Assembly (NCBI GenBank): GCA_934504345.1
Contig: CAKSVR010000006.1
Span: forward strand, 15,293 to 79,292
Direction of reading: 5' to 3'
From: an uncultured Agathobaculum sp.
Lineage (GTDB): Bacteria > Bacillota > Clostridia > Oscillospirales > Butyricicoccaceae
DNA: 64,000 nt
Positions 39,072 through 47,978 of this stretch are shown piece by piece (the stretch's first letter is position 1; each line of letters begins with the position of its first letter). The position numbers and the translations under genes were made by a program. The notes under the pieces were generated by a model. It had not been told where the DNA came from. It worked only from the letters and a program-made list of their open reading frames with translations, and made no database searches.

Positions 39072-39765
39072 CGTTTTCGGCAGCAGCCCGTTTCCCGGCA
39101 GTCGTTCTCCGGTGCATACGAGGCGCGTGAGCGCTGCGCCGCAGCCGGGCAGCAGCCCTTTCCTCGGCAGCCGTTCTCTGGTGCATACGAGTCGCGTAAG
39201 CGATACGCCGTTGCCGGGCGGGGGATTTCGCGCTCTGCGGAGCGCGGGAACGGTTTCCAAAAGGATAGACACCCCCTACGGTGGTTTCTATCCTCTTGGG
39301 ACTCCATCTTCCGCCCTTTTGGGATACCTCGGAGCGACGGAACGCAAGCGTTCCTACTTAGAGGTGGGACCGAAAAAAGGAACGGCAGTACCGTTACCAG
39401 CTCGTAGGCCGCAAAGCGCCATTCCTTTCACAGCTGCGCTCAAGCCGTTAACGGTCTGCGACAGTATTTACGCAAAACCCGTGCAATCTGCCGCGATAAC
39501 GCCGCGACAGCGCGGAAAACGTGAGCCGATACCGTTCCTTTATGCGAGTTACTTATGAAGTAGGGCCGCAGGCCCGTTCGCGAGGTTGCTGAGGGAAAGA
39601 TAGGAGTTCAAAGAGGAAAGGAAACCGTAGGTGTCCTTTCCTTTTTGCGCTCGCGCCGCGTAGGCGCGCCCGTTCCCGCGCTCCGCAGAGCGCGAAACTC
39701 CCCAGCCCGGAAACGGCGTATTGCTTCGCAACTCGTGTGCACCGGAGAACGGCAGTCAACGTTTC
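39072..39765 (+). repeat. Large structured repeat LSR4 (complete copy)
   Basis: Two left terminal units (around 39111-39151 and 39180-39220) containing GTGCATACGAG and the mini-hairpins GCGC-GTGA-GCGC and TCGC-GTAA-GCGA. Left hairpin 39257-39299 (GGATAGA/TCTATCC, loop with CCTACGG). Core as in LSR1, including TTTATGCGAGTTACTTATG and GGGCC-GCA-GGCCC. Right hairpin 39614-39642 (AGGAAAGGA/TCCTTTCCT, loop with ACCGTAGGT), then T5. One right terminal unit (39700-39755) in reverse orientation. Its last bases overlap the 3' end of ppk1. Confidence 0.85.
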
Positions 39766-41891
39766 TCGAGCCACCCGCGGAGCTTCGCGAAAAACCCGCC
39801 CGCCTGCGGCGTATGCGCTGCCGCAGCCTGATTTTTCGCACTCTCGATGGCCTGCTGCATCAGCAGATCCTGCGCGCAGATGGGATCCTGAACGGCGGGC
39901 TTTTTCGTATACGAGCCGTCCGGCTGGAGCACCCGCGCCTTGACGGTGTCGTGCTGCATGGCGTAAAGGATGTCGTGCAGACGGGCGCGTACCTCGGCGC
40001 TGTCGATCGGGCAGGCGACCTCCACGCGGTGCTCGGTGTTGCGCGTCATCAGGTCGGCGGAGGCGATATACATCTTCTCCTCCTCGCCGCGCCCGAACAC
40101 ATAGATGCGCGAATGCTCGAGGAAACGTCCGACAATGCTCGTCACCGTGATGTTGTCGGTGTGGCCCGGCACACCGGGCAGCAGACAGCAGATGCCGCGC
40201 ACGATGAGCTCGATCTTCACGCCCGCGCACGAGGCTTCGCGCAGCTTGGCGATGATGTCGATGTCGGTCAGCGAGTTGAATTTGAGCAGGATATAGCCCG
40301 CACTGCCTTTGGAAATCTGCTCGTCCATCAGGGACAGGATGTTGTTCTTCAGGCTGTGCGGCGCGACGAGCAGACGGTCATACCGGCCATGCAGGTTGCT
40401 GAGCGCCATATTGTTGAAGAACGCGCCCGCATCCGCGCCGATGCGCTCGTCCGAGGTGATGAGCGACACATCGGTGTACTGCCTGGCGGTTTTTTCGTTG
40501 TAGTTGCCCGTGCCGACCTGCGTGATGTGCCGCACGCCGCCGCGCTCCCGGCGGGTGATGAGGCACAGCTTGGAGTGGACCTTATAATCCTCAAAGCCGT
40601 AAATGATCTTGCAGCCAGCCTCCTCCATGCGCTCGGACCAGTCGATGTTGTTCTGCTCATCAAAACGGGCGCGCAGCTCGATGAGCGCAGTGACGTCCTT
40701 GCCGTTCTCGGCGGCGGCGCACAGGTATTCCACCAGCTTGGCCTTGCTCGCCAGCCGGTAGATGGTGATGCGGATGGACAGCACAGCCGGGTCGTTGGCC
40801 GCCTCGCGTATCATTTGCAGGAACGGCTCCATGCTCTCATACGGGTAGGAGAGCAGGATGTCGCGCTGGAGCGCGGTCTTGAGCAGGCTCTGTCCGGCGG
40901 GCAGCATGGCGGGCTGCTGCGGTGTGAACGGCGGGTCGCTGAGGAACGCCCGTTTTTTATCCGGCAGGGACTCGCCTAGCGAGAACGCATAGCCCATTTT
41001 GAGCGGCGCCGTGCGCGACAGGAAGATCTGTGCATCGCTGACCTCAAAGCGGCTGCGGAAGTGCGCCTGAAAGTGGTCGCTGATCGGGCGGGTGAGCTCA
41101 ACGCGCACGACCGCCAGACGGCGGCGCTGGCGCAGCAGGTGCTCCATCTTTTGGCGGATGTCGCCGCCGTCCACGCCGAACGTTTCGTCATCCGGCTGAA
41201 TATCCGCGTTACGGGTGACACAGAACACGGTCTTTTCGAGCACATCGTACATCTCGAACACATGGTCGGCGTAAGCGAGCAGAATATCCTCGGTGAGGAT
41301 ATAGCGCCGCCCGTCCTCCGGCAGAAAGACCAGCGGCGGCAGCGAGGCCGGAATGGGCAGCAGGCCGAGGCGCTCGGTCTTTTTGCGGCTGAGCAGTGCC
41401 GCGATATGCAGCACCTTGCCCTCCAGATGCGGGAACGGATGGTGCGAGTCCACGATCTGCGGGGACAGCACCGGCGCGATGATGCGCTTGAAATACTGTT
41501 TGACGAATTTCTGCTCGTCCGGCGTGAGTGTGTTCATCGTCAGGCGGCGCAGACCGAGCGCACCGAGGCGGCTGTCCACATCCGCGAATGCGGCATCGCG
41601 GCGGGCATAGAGCGGCTCGACCGCCCTGTAAATGCGGTGCAGCTGCTCCTTTGCCGTCAGGCCGGATTTGTTGTCCGTGTGGGTCGGGTCGAGTGCGGCC
41701 ATGTCGCACAGGCTGCCGACACGGATCATGAAAAATTCATCCAGATTGCTGGTGAAGATGGCGAGGAACTTGAAGCGCTCGAGCAGCGGCACGGTTTCGT
41801 CCTCGGCCTCAGCCAGCACGCGGGCGTTGAACTGAAGCCATGAAAGCTCACGGTTTTGTGTATATCCCTGCTCCCAGATGGCCTGTGTCAT
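39756..41891 (-). CDS. ppk1: Polyphosphate kinase 1
   Basis: 711 aa. Builds polyphosphate from ATP. N-terminal NRELSWLQFNARVLAEAEDE is the PPK1 start signature. The autophosphorylated His lies in YKVHSKLCLITRRE, the second active-site stretch is RIYVFGRGEEEKMYIASADLM then TRNTEHRVEVACPI. The last ~15 residues (AGGFFAKLRGWLEKR) run to the edge of LSR4. Divergent from ppa across about 220 bp with facing-away promoters, a sensible pairing because pyrophosphatase pulls polymer synthesis. Confidence 0.96.
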   Translation of the reverse strand: MTQAIWEQGYTQNRELSWLQFNARVLAEAEDETVPLLERFKFLAIFTSNLDEFFMIRVGSLCDMAALDPTHTDNKSGLTAKEQLHRIYRAVEPLYARRDAAFADVDSRLGALGLRRLTMNTLTPDEQKFVKQYFKRIIAPVLSPQIVDSHHPFPHLEGKVLHIAALLSRKKTERLGLLPIPASLPPLVFLPEDGRRYILTEDILLAYADHVFEMYDVLEKTVFCVTRNADIQPDDETFGVDGGDIRQKMEHLLRQRRRLAVVRVELTRPISDHFQAHFRSRFEVSDAQIFLSRTAPLKMGYAFSLGESLPDKKRAFLSDPPFTPQQPAMLPAGQSLLKTALQRDILLSYPYESMEPFLQMIREAANDPAVLSIRITIYRLASKAKLVEYLCAAAENGKDVTALIELRARFDEQNNIDWSERMEEAGCKIIYGFEDYKVHSKLCLITRRERGGVRHITQVGTGNYNEKTARQYTDVSLITSDERIGADAGAFFNNMALSNLHGRYDRLLVAPHSLKNNILSLMDEQISKGSAGYILLKFNSLTDIDIIAKLREASCAGVKIELIVRGICCLLPGVPGHTDNITVTSIVGRFLEHSRIYVFGRGEEEKMYIASADLMTRNTEHRVEVACPIDSAEVRARLHDILYAMQHDTVKARVLQPDGSYTKKPAVQDPICAQDLLMQQAIESAKNQAAAAHTPQAGGFFAKLRGWLEKR

Positions 41892-42031
41892 ATCGGTTTA
41901 CCCCCTGTAAGATGGCATAAGGATGCATCATAATAACTGTATAGAGATATTATACTTGATTTCCGTAAGGGAACAACGCGGTTTGTGTAAATTCCGCGTA
42001 AAGTTTTATATGCAGGACAGCGCGGGCGGTC

Positions 42032-42060
42032 TTGCATGGGTGAGAAATTTCTGTTATACT
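42032..42060 (+). promoter_or_regulatory. Promoter of ppa
   Basis: TTGCAT (42032-42037), 17-nt spacer, TATACT (42055-42060), 53 nt before ppa. On the other strand TATAAT near 41951-41956 with TTGTTC 16 nt upstream is the candidate ppk1 promoter. Confidence 0.7.
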
Positions 42061-42112
42061 GAGAAAGTAAAGAGAAAAGAGCAGAAAACCCGAAAAAGGA
42101 GGAAAATGCGCT

Positions 42113-42745
42113 ATGATAAACATTTGGCATGACATTGACCCGAGCCGTGTCACTCCGGAGAGCTTCACGGCGGTGATCGAGATCTCGGCGGGCAGCAAGA
42201 AGAAATACGAGCTGGACAAGCAGACGGGCCTGCTGCGGCTGGACCGCATCCTGTACACCTCGACGCATTATCCGGCCAACTACGGCTTCATCCCGCGCAC
42301 CTATGCGTATGACGGCGATCCGCTGGATGTTCTGGTGCTGTGCAGCGAAACGCTCGACCCAATGGTCGAGGTGGACTGCTATCCCATCGGTGTCATCCGC
42401 ATGATCGATGATGACGAGATCGACGATAAGATCATCGCCATCCCGTTCGAGGACCCGAACTGGAACTATTATCACGACATTGACCAGCTCCCGCCGCACC
42501 ACGGCAACGAGATCGCGCACTTTTTCGAGATCTACAAGAGCCTCGAGCACAAGTTCACCGCCACCTCGGATGCGCTGGCACGCTCGACGGCGGTCAAGGT
42601 CATCAAGGACTGCATCGAGCGGTATGAGGTACATTACTGCGGCAAGTGCCCGTCAAAGTCGGATTCTCCTAAAAAACGCGAAAAAGAGGAGAAAAAAGAG
42701 GCTAAAGAGAAAGAAAAGATCGTTAAGAGCATCACGAAAAACTGA
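42113..42745 (+). CDS. ppa: Inorganic pyrophosphatase, family I
   Basis: 210 aa. Hydrolyses pyrophosphate. GFIPRTYAYDGDPLDVLVLC has the metal-binding DxDPxD signature; FEDPNWNYYHDIDQLPPHHG and NEIAHFFEIYKSLE are family blocks. The usual length is ~175; here the last ~30 residues are a Lys/Glu-rich tail (PKKREKEEKKEAKEKEK) after a cysteine pair (YCGKCPSKSD). The tail is probably unstructured. Start ATG follows AGGAGG. Confidence 0.95.
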   Translation: MINIWHDIDPSRVTPESFTAVIEISAGSKKKYELDKQTGLLRLDRILYTSTHYPANYGFIPRTYAYDGDPLDVLVLCSETLDPMVEVDCYPIGVIRMIDDDEIDDKIIAIPFEDPNWNYYHDIDQLPPHHGNEIAHFFEIYKSLEHKFTATSDALARSTAVKVIKDCIERYEVHYCGKCPSKSDSPKKREKEEKKEAKEKEKIVKSITKN

Positions 42746-42750
42746 GATAT

Positions 42751-42787
42751 AACAAAAAGGAACCTGCCCGGCAGGTTCCTTTTTGTT
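42751..42787. terminator. Bidirectional terminator between ppa and the MATE gene
   Basis: AACAAAAAGGAACCTGC, 3-nt loop, GCAGGTTCCTTTTTGTT: 17 perfect pairs with A/T flanks on both strands. Confidence 0.93.
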
Positions 42788-44135
42788 ATGCGGCGTTTTT
42801 CAGGTCTTGTTTGAGCTGGTGTACGGCGAAAACCAGCGTATACACCGCCATAATGCCGGAAACGGTCGGCGCAACGCAGCCGAGCGTTCGCAGGCTGTCC
42901 GCGAAGTGCGTCTGCACCAGATACAGCAGCGGAACGCGCAGGAACAGCGCACCGAAGCAGCTCGAGCACATGGTGAACAGGGTCAGACCGCGCCCGTTGA
43001 GATAGCCGTTCAGGCCGAATACGAACGCCACGGCGATGTAGTCGAACGAGCAGGTGCGGAAGAACGGTGCGCCCACGCGGATGATGTCGGCATCCTGCGA
43101 GAAAATGCGGATCATGCTCTCCGGCGAGAGCTGCGCCCAAAGCAGGAAACAGCCGCCCGCGAGAAAGGCGAACGTCACGCCGGCATATACGGCCGTGCGG
43201 ATGCGTTCCGGGCGTTTTGCGCCCCAGTTCTGCGCGGTGAACGCCGCCAGCGCGGAGGCGACCGAGGTCGCGGGCAGCATGGCGAATACGTCGTACTTGC
43301 TGGCAATGCCTGCCGCCGAGGAGGCGGCTGCGCCCAGCGAGTTGACAACGGCGGTGAGGTACAGAAATGAAATTCGGATCATCAGTTCCTGCAAAGAGAT
43401 GGGAATGCCCGCGCGGAGCAGCTCTTTCATGCGGCTGCGGTCGATGCGGAGATTGTGCAGCGTGAACCGGAAGATGAACGTACTGCGGTTCAGATATACG
43501 ATGGCGCAGACCATGCTGACGGCCTGTGCCGTGATGGTCGCGATGGCGACACCGGCTACGCCCATGCCGAGTACGCCGGTCAGCAGCAGGTCGCCCGCGA
43601 TGTTGAGCACGCACGCGAGCGCGATGAACAGCATCGGCCGGCGGGAATCGCCGCAGCCGCGCAGGATGGCGCTGATGGCGTTGTAGCCGCAGGTGAACGG
43701 GATTCCCCAGCCACAGATGGTGACGTAGGTTTTCGCGAGGTCGAACGCCTCCTCCGGCGTTTGCAGCAGATACAGGATGGGCGCGGCAAAGCCGATGACG
43801 AGTATCATCAGGAGCACGGAGAAAATGCCGAACAGCGACAGCGTGGTGCCGATGGAGCGGCGGGTTTTCTCCTCCTCGCGCATACCGGTATATTTGCCGA
43901 CAAGGATGGTGCCGCCGAGTGTCAGGCCGGTGATCAGGCTGGTGATGATCTGCGTGACCTGTGTGCCGGTGGACACTGCCGCTACGCTGTCCGCGCCCGC
44001 AAAGCGGCCCACCACAGCCAGATCGACCGCGCCGTACAGCGCCTGAATGATGTTCGCGATGAGAAAGGGTATCGTGAACCGCAGCAGCACGGGCAGAACG
44101 CGGCCTTCGGTCAGCAGGTGGTCGTTATTTTCCAT
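42786..44135 (-). CDS. MATE-family efflux transporter
   Basis: 449 aa from ATG 44135 (GAGGGGG upstream; an earlier in-frame ATG at 44189 lacks a ribosome site). Twelve hydrophobic segments. Motifs include LLRFTIPFLIANIIQALYGAVDLAVVGRFAG (shown in parts in the family as helix 1-2), GWGIPFTCGYNAISAILRGCGDS and QNWGAKRPERI. Exports drugs or metabolites using Na+ or H+. A MerR regulator with a drug-binding-type domain is encoded just upstream on the same strand, so induction by a ligand is likely. Confidence 0.94.
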   Translation of the reverse strand: MENNDHLLTEGRVLPVLLRFTIPFLIANIIQALYGAVDLAVVGRFAGADSVAAVSTGTQVTQIITSLITGLTLGGTILVGKYTGMREEEKTRRSIGTTLSLFGIFSVLLMILVIGFAAPILYLLQTPEEAFDLAKTYVTICGWGIPFTCGYNAISAILRGCGDSRRPMLFIALACVLNIAGDLLLTGVLGMGVAGVAIATITAQAVSMVCAIVYLNRSTFIFRFTLHNLRIDRSRMKELLRAGIPISLQELMIRISFLYLTAVVNSLGAAASSAAGIASKYDVFAMLPATSVASALAAFTAQNWGAKRPERIRTAVYAGVTFAFLAGGCFLLWAQLSPESMIRIFSQDADIIRVGAPFFRTCSFDYIAVAFVFGLNGYLNGRGLTLFTMCSSCFGALFLRVPLLYLVQTHFADSLRTLGCVAPTVSGIMAVYTLVFAVHQLKQDLKNAA

Positions 44136-44213
44136 AGAAAGTCCCCCTCGGATTTGTCTGTCTTTCACAAGCAATGATAAACCCTCCATCTACTGGAGGG
44201 TCAAGGGATTTTT

Positions 44214-44449
44214 CTAAGGCAACACCGCACAATTAAAGCGGCGGCTCCTTGTGCAGGCTCCGGTCGCACTGCCGCGGTGCTTTGCGGAAATTTTGTGTCC
44301 TGACTTTGGCTTCGGTTCCTTGCGCGAGTTCCGTCCGCGCTGCCGAAGTTTCACGGTAATACATCAAGTATTACCGCAAAACTGTGCCTCGTCAGTACGC
44401 AAAATTTACTCGCAAATCACTCTTGTTCAATTATGCGGTATTGCCCTAA
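44214..44449 (+). repeat. Short hairpin repeat SHR4 (overlaps regulator stop)
   Basis: 236 bp between the MerR gene and the MATE gene. Termini CTAAGGCAACACCGCACAAT and, inverted, ATTATGCGGTATTGCCCTAA. Central hairpin AGTTT-CA-CGGTAATAC, loop ATCAA, GTATTACCG-CA-AAACT. The minus-strand stop codon TAG of the MerR gene (44446-44448) lies inside the right terminus. Its presence lengthens the regulator-pump gap to about 310 bp. Confidence 0.9.
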
Positions 44450-45261
44450 AATTTCACCGGAATTTGCAGCTCGGTGAGGTATTGTCCCTCATCCGAGGTG
44501 AAGCCGCCGTCGATGTGCGTCACCTCGACCGAATCGCCGGTGACGGCGCCGCCAAGCCGTTCGGCCTCATCGAGCAGGTGCGTGTAGCCCTCCGCCGAGC
44601 GGGTGTGCGTGCCGCGGAAGCACAGGCTCAGCCAGTCACCGGCGGGCAGGGAGGCCGACGGACCGGTGTGGCGCTCCTCCGGCTCCACGAACACGAAGAT
44701 GCCCGAGAACCGGTCAAATCTGCGCTCCAGCAGCTTTTCGCGGGCGATGGATACACCGACCTTGCCGAGGAACATCATGGGCTCCAGCCCGTGCTCACGC
44801 TCGAGGTCACGGATGGGAAATTCGAGGTTCGCATCCTGCGGGATGTCCTGCCGGAGGAATACGATCTCACGGGCGGGCAGCGTGATGCGGCGCACGGTAT
44901 CGAGCACGGCGGTGCGGGCACGCTGTAAATCGGTCAGGCGGCGCTCGATGCGGCGCTCGATGCGATGCAGCTCGTCCAGCTGACGGCGCGTGTCGTCCAG
45001 CTGCTCGCGCAGGAGCGACTCGATCACAGCCGTGTCGCGGTTCTCGAAAAAGCCGCGTATCCTGTCCAGCGACACACCCAGCGCCCGCAGATACTTGATG
45101 GTGTTCAGCCGCTCGAACTGCGCGGCGGAGTAGTAGCGGTAGCCCGTGCGCGGATGGACCCGTTCGGGATGCAGGATGCCGATGTCATCGTAAAACCGCA
45201 GTGTCCGCACCGGAATGGAGAATAATCGCTGCATTTCACCGATGGTGAACAGGTTTTTCAT
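44446..45261 (-). CDS. MerR-family regulator with effector-binding domain (BmrR-like)
   Basis: 271 aa. N-terminal winged helix: FTIGEMQRLFSIPVRTLRFY and GILHPERVHPRTGYRYYSAAQ, then a coiled coil (~85-120) and a GyrI-like C-terminal domain (~125-271) that in BmrR-type proteins binds cationic drugs. Probable activator of the MATE pump gene that follows on the same strand. The last codons read PVKF-stop, with the stop supplied by repeat SHR4. Confidence 0.92.
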   Translation of the reverse strand: MKNLFTIGEMQRLFSIPVRTLRFYDDIGILHPERVHPRTGYRYYSAAQFERLNTIKYLRALGVSLDRIRGFFENRDTAVIESLLREQLDDTRRQLDELHRIERRIERRLTDLQRARTAVLDTVRRITLPAREIVFLRQDIPQDANLEFPIRDLEREHGLEPMMFLGKVGVSIAREKLLERRFDRFSGIFVFVEPEERHTGPSASLPAGDWLSLCFRGTHTRSAEGYTHLLDEAERLGGAVTGDSVEVTHIDGGFTSDEGQYLTELQIPVKF

Positions 45262-45351
45262 GGCGGAACACCTCCTTTTCTGTTACCAGTATAGCATAAA
45301 AGCGCGAAAAACGGTATAATGGAAAAAAACCACGAAAGGAAGTGTCCGCCC

Positions 45352-46233
45352 ATGCACACCATCCCCGCAAAAACGCTGCTGACACGGCAGAAAAGCCCGG
45401 AGCACTGGTTCGGCGCGGACTGGAACATGAATCTGTACCGCGGCTGCCCGCACGGCTGCATTTACTGCGACAGCCGCTCGGAGTGCTACGGAAACGACGA
45501 TTTCGACCATGTTTACGCCAAGGAGAACGCGCTCCTGCTGCTGCGGGACGAGCTGCGCCGAAAGCAGCACACCGGCATTGTCAGCACCGGCGCGATGAGC
45601 GATCCGTATAATCCGCACGAGCGCACCGAGCGGCTGACACGCGGCGCACTCGCGCTGTTTGCGGAATACGGCTTCGGCGTGACGGTCATCACGAAAAGCG
45701 GCCTCATCTGCCGCGATATTGACGTTCTGTGCGCGGTAAAGCAGCACGCGCCCGTGCTGTGCAAGCTGACCGTCACCACCGCAGACGATGCGCTGGCGCG
45801 CAGGCTCGAGCCGCACGCGCCGCTGCCCTCGGCACGGCTGGAGGCGCTCGCGCGGCTGTCCGAGGCGGGTCTGCCGACCTGTATCCTGCTCATGCCGGTG
45901 CTGCCGTGGCTGACCGACAGCGCGGACAGCATCCGCACGCTGGTGCGCCGTGCGAAAGAGGCGGGCGTGCATTCCATCTATCCGATGTGGGGACTGACCC
46001 TGCGCGACAGACAGCGGGCATACTTCTATCAGCAGCTTGACCGGACGTTCCCGGGGCTCAAGCGGCGGTATATCGAGCGCTACGGTACGGCGTATCAGTG
46101 TGCTGTGCCGAATGCACGAAAGCTCGAGCGAATTTTTGTGCAGGAATGCGAAAATAACGGCATCCTCTACAAAATGCAGGACATTATTTCGAACTATCAA
46201 GCAGAACAGGGAGGACAGCTCTCGCTATTTTGA
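45352..46233 (+). CDS. Radical SAM protein, SplB-like / Rv2578c type
   Basis: 293 aa from ATG 45352 (AAAGGAAG upstream). An earlier ATG at 45319 lies inside the TATAAT (45315-45320) of a likely promoter, so it cannot be the start. The cluster motif CPHGCIYC (CX3CX2C) is typical of the spore-photoproduct-lyase-like group, with GAMSDPYNPHE as the following conserved loop. Reaction unknown. Divergent from the MerR gene across 90 bp. Confidence 0.9.
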   Translation: MHTIPAKTLLTRQKSPEHWFGADWNMNLYRGCPHGCIYCDSRSECYGNDDFDHVYAKENALLLLRDELRRKQHTGIVSTGAMSDPYNPHERTERLTRGALALFAEYGFGVTVITKSGLICRDIDVLCAVKQHAPVLCKLTVTTADDALARRLEPHAPLPSARLEALARLSEAGLPTCILLMPVLPWLTDSADSIRTLVRRAKEAGVHSIYPMWGLTLRDRQRAYFYQQLDRTFPGLKRRYIERYGTAYQCAVPNARKLERIFVQECENNGILYKMQDIISNYQAEQGGQLSLF

Positions 46234-46283
46234 AAGAGTGGAGAGCGCTTTTACTCTTCACTCTCCACTCCCCACTCTTAGAA

Positions 46284-46328
46284 AAAACCGGCACATACAG
46301 AGGAAAACTTCTCGGTAGTGCCGGTTTT
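46284..46328. terminator. Bidirectional terminator
   Basis: AAAACCGGCAC (46284-46294) pairs with GTGCCGGTTTT (46318-46328), loop 23 nt. Lies between the radical SAM gene and the convergent SOS-box operon. The preceding 46236-46281 is an AGAGTGGAGAG/CTCTCCACT inverted pair from a short dispersed repeat. Confidence 0.85.
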
Positions 46329-46336
46329 GCTGTGTG

Positions 46337-46678
46337 CTATGAAATTCTGCTGTGCGGGAGCTCGAGATTATACGCCAGCAGGGTACGCAGCCGCCGCTTG
46401 CCGCGTGTCAGGTGGCGGGACACCGCCGAGGGACTGATGCCCAGCTTTCCGGCGATCTCCTTGCCGGAGAGGCCCTTGACCTCGTACATCCACAGCACCT
46501 CGAACTGCCGATCGGTCAACTGGTCGTGCAGCGCGCGGAGAAACGCCTCGCGGAACGCCTGACGGAAGCGGTCGTCGTGTTCTCCGGCGAGCGTGCCGAG
46601 GTACTGCTCGTAGGCGGCGTGCGTTGCGGCTTTATCAGACAGCGCGGTGATGTACACTGGCCTCGCCTCCCTTGTCAT
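46337..46678 (-). CDS. Sigma-70 region 4-like HTH protein (113 aa)
   Basis: The C-terminal half LTDRQFEVLWMYEVKGLSGK then EIAGKLGISPSAVSRHLTRG is a sigma region 4-type helix-turn-helix; residues 1-50 are a helical stretch without region 2 motifs, so it cannot be a full sigma factor. Similar small proteins occur in phage- or stress-related operons. Overlaps the 78-aa gene by 44 nt in another frame and shares its LexA-box promoter. Ends RRLRTLLAYNLELPHSRIS. Confidence 0.82.
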   Translation of the reverse strand: MTREARPVYITALSDKAATHAAYEQYLGTLAGEHDDRFRQAFREAFLRALHDQLTDRQFEVLWMYEVKGLSGKEIAGKLGISPSAVSRHLTRGKRRLRTLLAYNLELPHSRIS

Positions 46679-46871
46679 AGTAGTGCTCCAGCTCGAACGC
46701 CGTCAGACGGCTTTCGTTTATCAGCGCCCGCAGACGGTTGATGCGCTGCTTGAGCCGCAGCTTGACCTCTTTCTGCCGTGTACGCCGCTGCGCCAGCTGA
46801 AGCTGCTTGATGCGGAGCTCCAGCAGAGCAGTATTTGCACGGTATTCCTGCGCCATCTCACACAGTTGCAT
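46635..46871 (-). CDS. Small coiled-coil protein (78 aa), first gene of SOS-box operon
   Basis: Starts MQLCEMAQEYRANTALLELR and continues with Gln/Lys/Arg/Leu heptads (IKQLQLAQRRTRQKEVKLRL), a basic coiled coil; ends EHYYDKGGEASVHHRAV. Ribosome site GAGGAGGG precedes the ATG. Directly downstream of a perfect LexA box and promoter. Family not recognised. Confidence 0.75.
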   Translation of the reverse strand: MQLCEMAQEYRANTALLELRIKQLQLAQRRTRQKEVKLRLKQRINRLRALINESRLTAFELEHYYDKGGEASVHHRAV

Positions 46872-46893
46872 GGCGTTCCCTCCTCACATGATA

Positions 46894-46907
46894 CGAACAA
46901 ATGTTCG
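46894..46907. promoter_or_regulatory. LexA (SOS) box
   Basis: CGAACAAATGTTCG, an exact match to the Gram-positive LexA/DinR consensus CGAAC-N4-GTTCG. It sits 9-22 nt downstream of the predicted transcription start and 23 nt before the first gene on the minus strand, where bound LexA would block transcription. Confidence 0.88.
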
Positions 46908-46922
46908 ATTTACTATGTCTTA

Positions 46923-46951
46923 ATAATACAACATGATGCGGAATATGTCAA
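46923..46951 (-). promoter_or_regulatory. Promoter of the SOS-box operon
   Basis: Minus strand: TTGACA (46946-46951), 17-nt spacer, TATTAT (46923-46928). Predicted start near 46916, just ahead of the LexA box. Confidence 0.8.
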
Positions 46952-47024
46952 TGGAAAACTATATTTTGTGTACTGTCAACTAATTGACCTGCATATGCTG
47001 GATAGAGGGAAGGAGGGGAGCGCC

Positions 47025-47978
47025 ATGCGGAAACTGCTGCTGACCGGCGGTTTGCTGGTGCTTGTGCTGTATGCGCTGCCGATGGTGTACCCATCGGAAC
47101 CGACATCGGACACGCCCGCAGAGAGCACTGCGGCGGCTGTTCCGGCAGGTGACAGGACGATCACTGTGCTGGTGGATGGCAAGGCCGAGGAGCTGCCGCT
47201 CGAAACCTATGTGGAGGGCGTGACGGCGGCGGAGATCGCGGATGATTTTCCGGTCGAGGCGATACGGGCACAGGCGGTCGCGGCACGGACGTATGCGGTG
47301 TATAAGCAGTCGCGCGGCCGTCCGGCGGAGCACCCGGAGGCCGATGTCTGCGACGATTACACGCACTGTGCGGCGTATGAACCGGCGGCGGTCAAGACGT
47401 TCAGCACCGGCTATGCGCGGGTGCGGCAGGCGGTGAAAGACACGGCGGGCCAGATACTCGTGTACGACGGTGCGCCGGTCGCGGCGGTGTTCCACTGCGT
47501 GAGCGGCCCAAAGACCGAATCCGCCGCCGATGTGTGGGGAGAGGATATTCCGTACCTGCAAAGCGTGGTCAGCCCGGGCGGCACGCAGTACCCGGAATAC
47601 GAGAGCGCGGTGACGTTTACGGCGGACGAGTTCCGCGAGAAGGCCGCGCAGGCATTGCCGTCAGCCGATGTGAGCGGCGCGCCGGACCGCTGGTTTGCCT
47701 CGTCGGTGCGCTCGGCGGCGGGCGGCGTGAAAACCGTCAAGCTCGGCGGCGTGACGGTCGATGGAACGGCCGTGCGGGCGCTGTTCGGGCTGAGATCGAC
47801 CAACTTCACCATCACCACGACCGAGGACAGCATCACGTTCCACACCATCGGCTACGGACACGGCGTTGGGCTGTCGCAGTACGGCGCGAAGTATATGGCA
47901 GAGCAGGGAAGCGACTATACAGAGATTTTAGCGCACTACTATCCGGGCACAGAGTTGAGAGTTGAGAGTGGAGAGTGA
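47025..47978 (+). CDS. spoIID: Stage II sporulation protein D (peptidoglycan lytic enzyme)
   Basis: 317 aa from ATG 47025 after AGGAGGGGAG. N-terminal membrane anchor (KLLLTGGLLVLVLYALPM). SpoIID/LytB domain: LETYVEGVTAAEIADDFPVE, AIRAQAVAARTYAVYKQSRG, and the C-terminal GYGHGVGLSQYGAKYMAEQG. SpoIID cleaves denuded glycan strands during engulfment of the forespore. Supports a spore-forming lineage with spoVT. Convergent with glgP. Confidence 0.95.
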   Translation: MRKLLLTGGLLVLVLYALPMVYPSEPTSDTPAESTAAAVPAGDRTITVLVDGKAEELPLETYVEGVTAAEIADDFPVEAIRAQAVAARTYAVYKQSRGRPAEHPEADVCDDYTHCAAYEPAAVKTFSTGYARVRQAVKDTAGQILVYDGAPVAAVFHCVSGPKTESAADVWGEDIPYLQSVVSPGGTQYPEYESAVTFTADEFREKAAQALPSADVSGAPDRWFASSVRSAAGGVKTVKLGGVTVDGTAVRALFGLRSTNFTITTTEDSITFHTIGYGHGVGLSQYGAKYMAEQGSDYTEILAHYYPGTELRVESGE

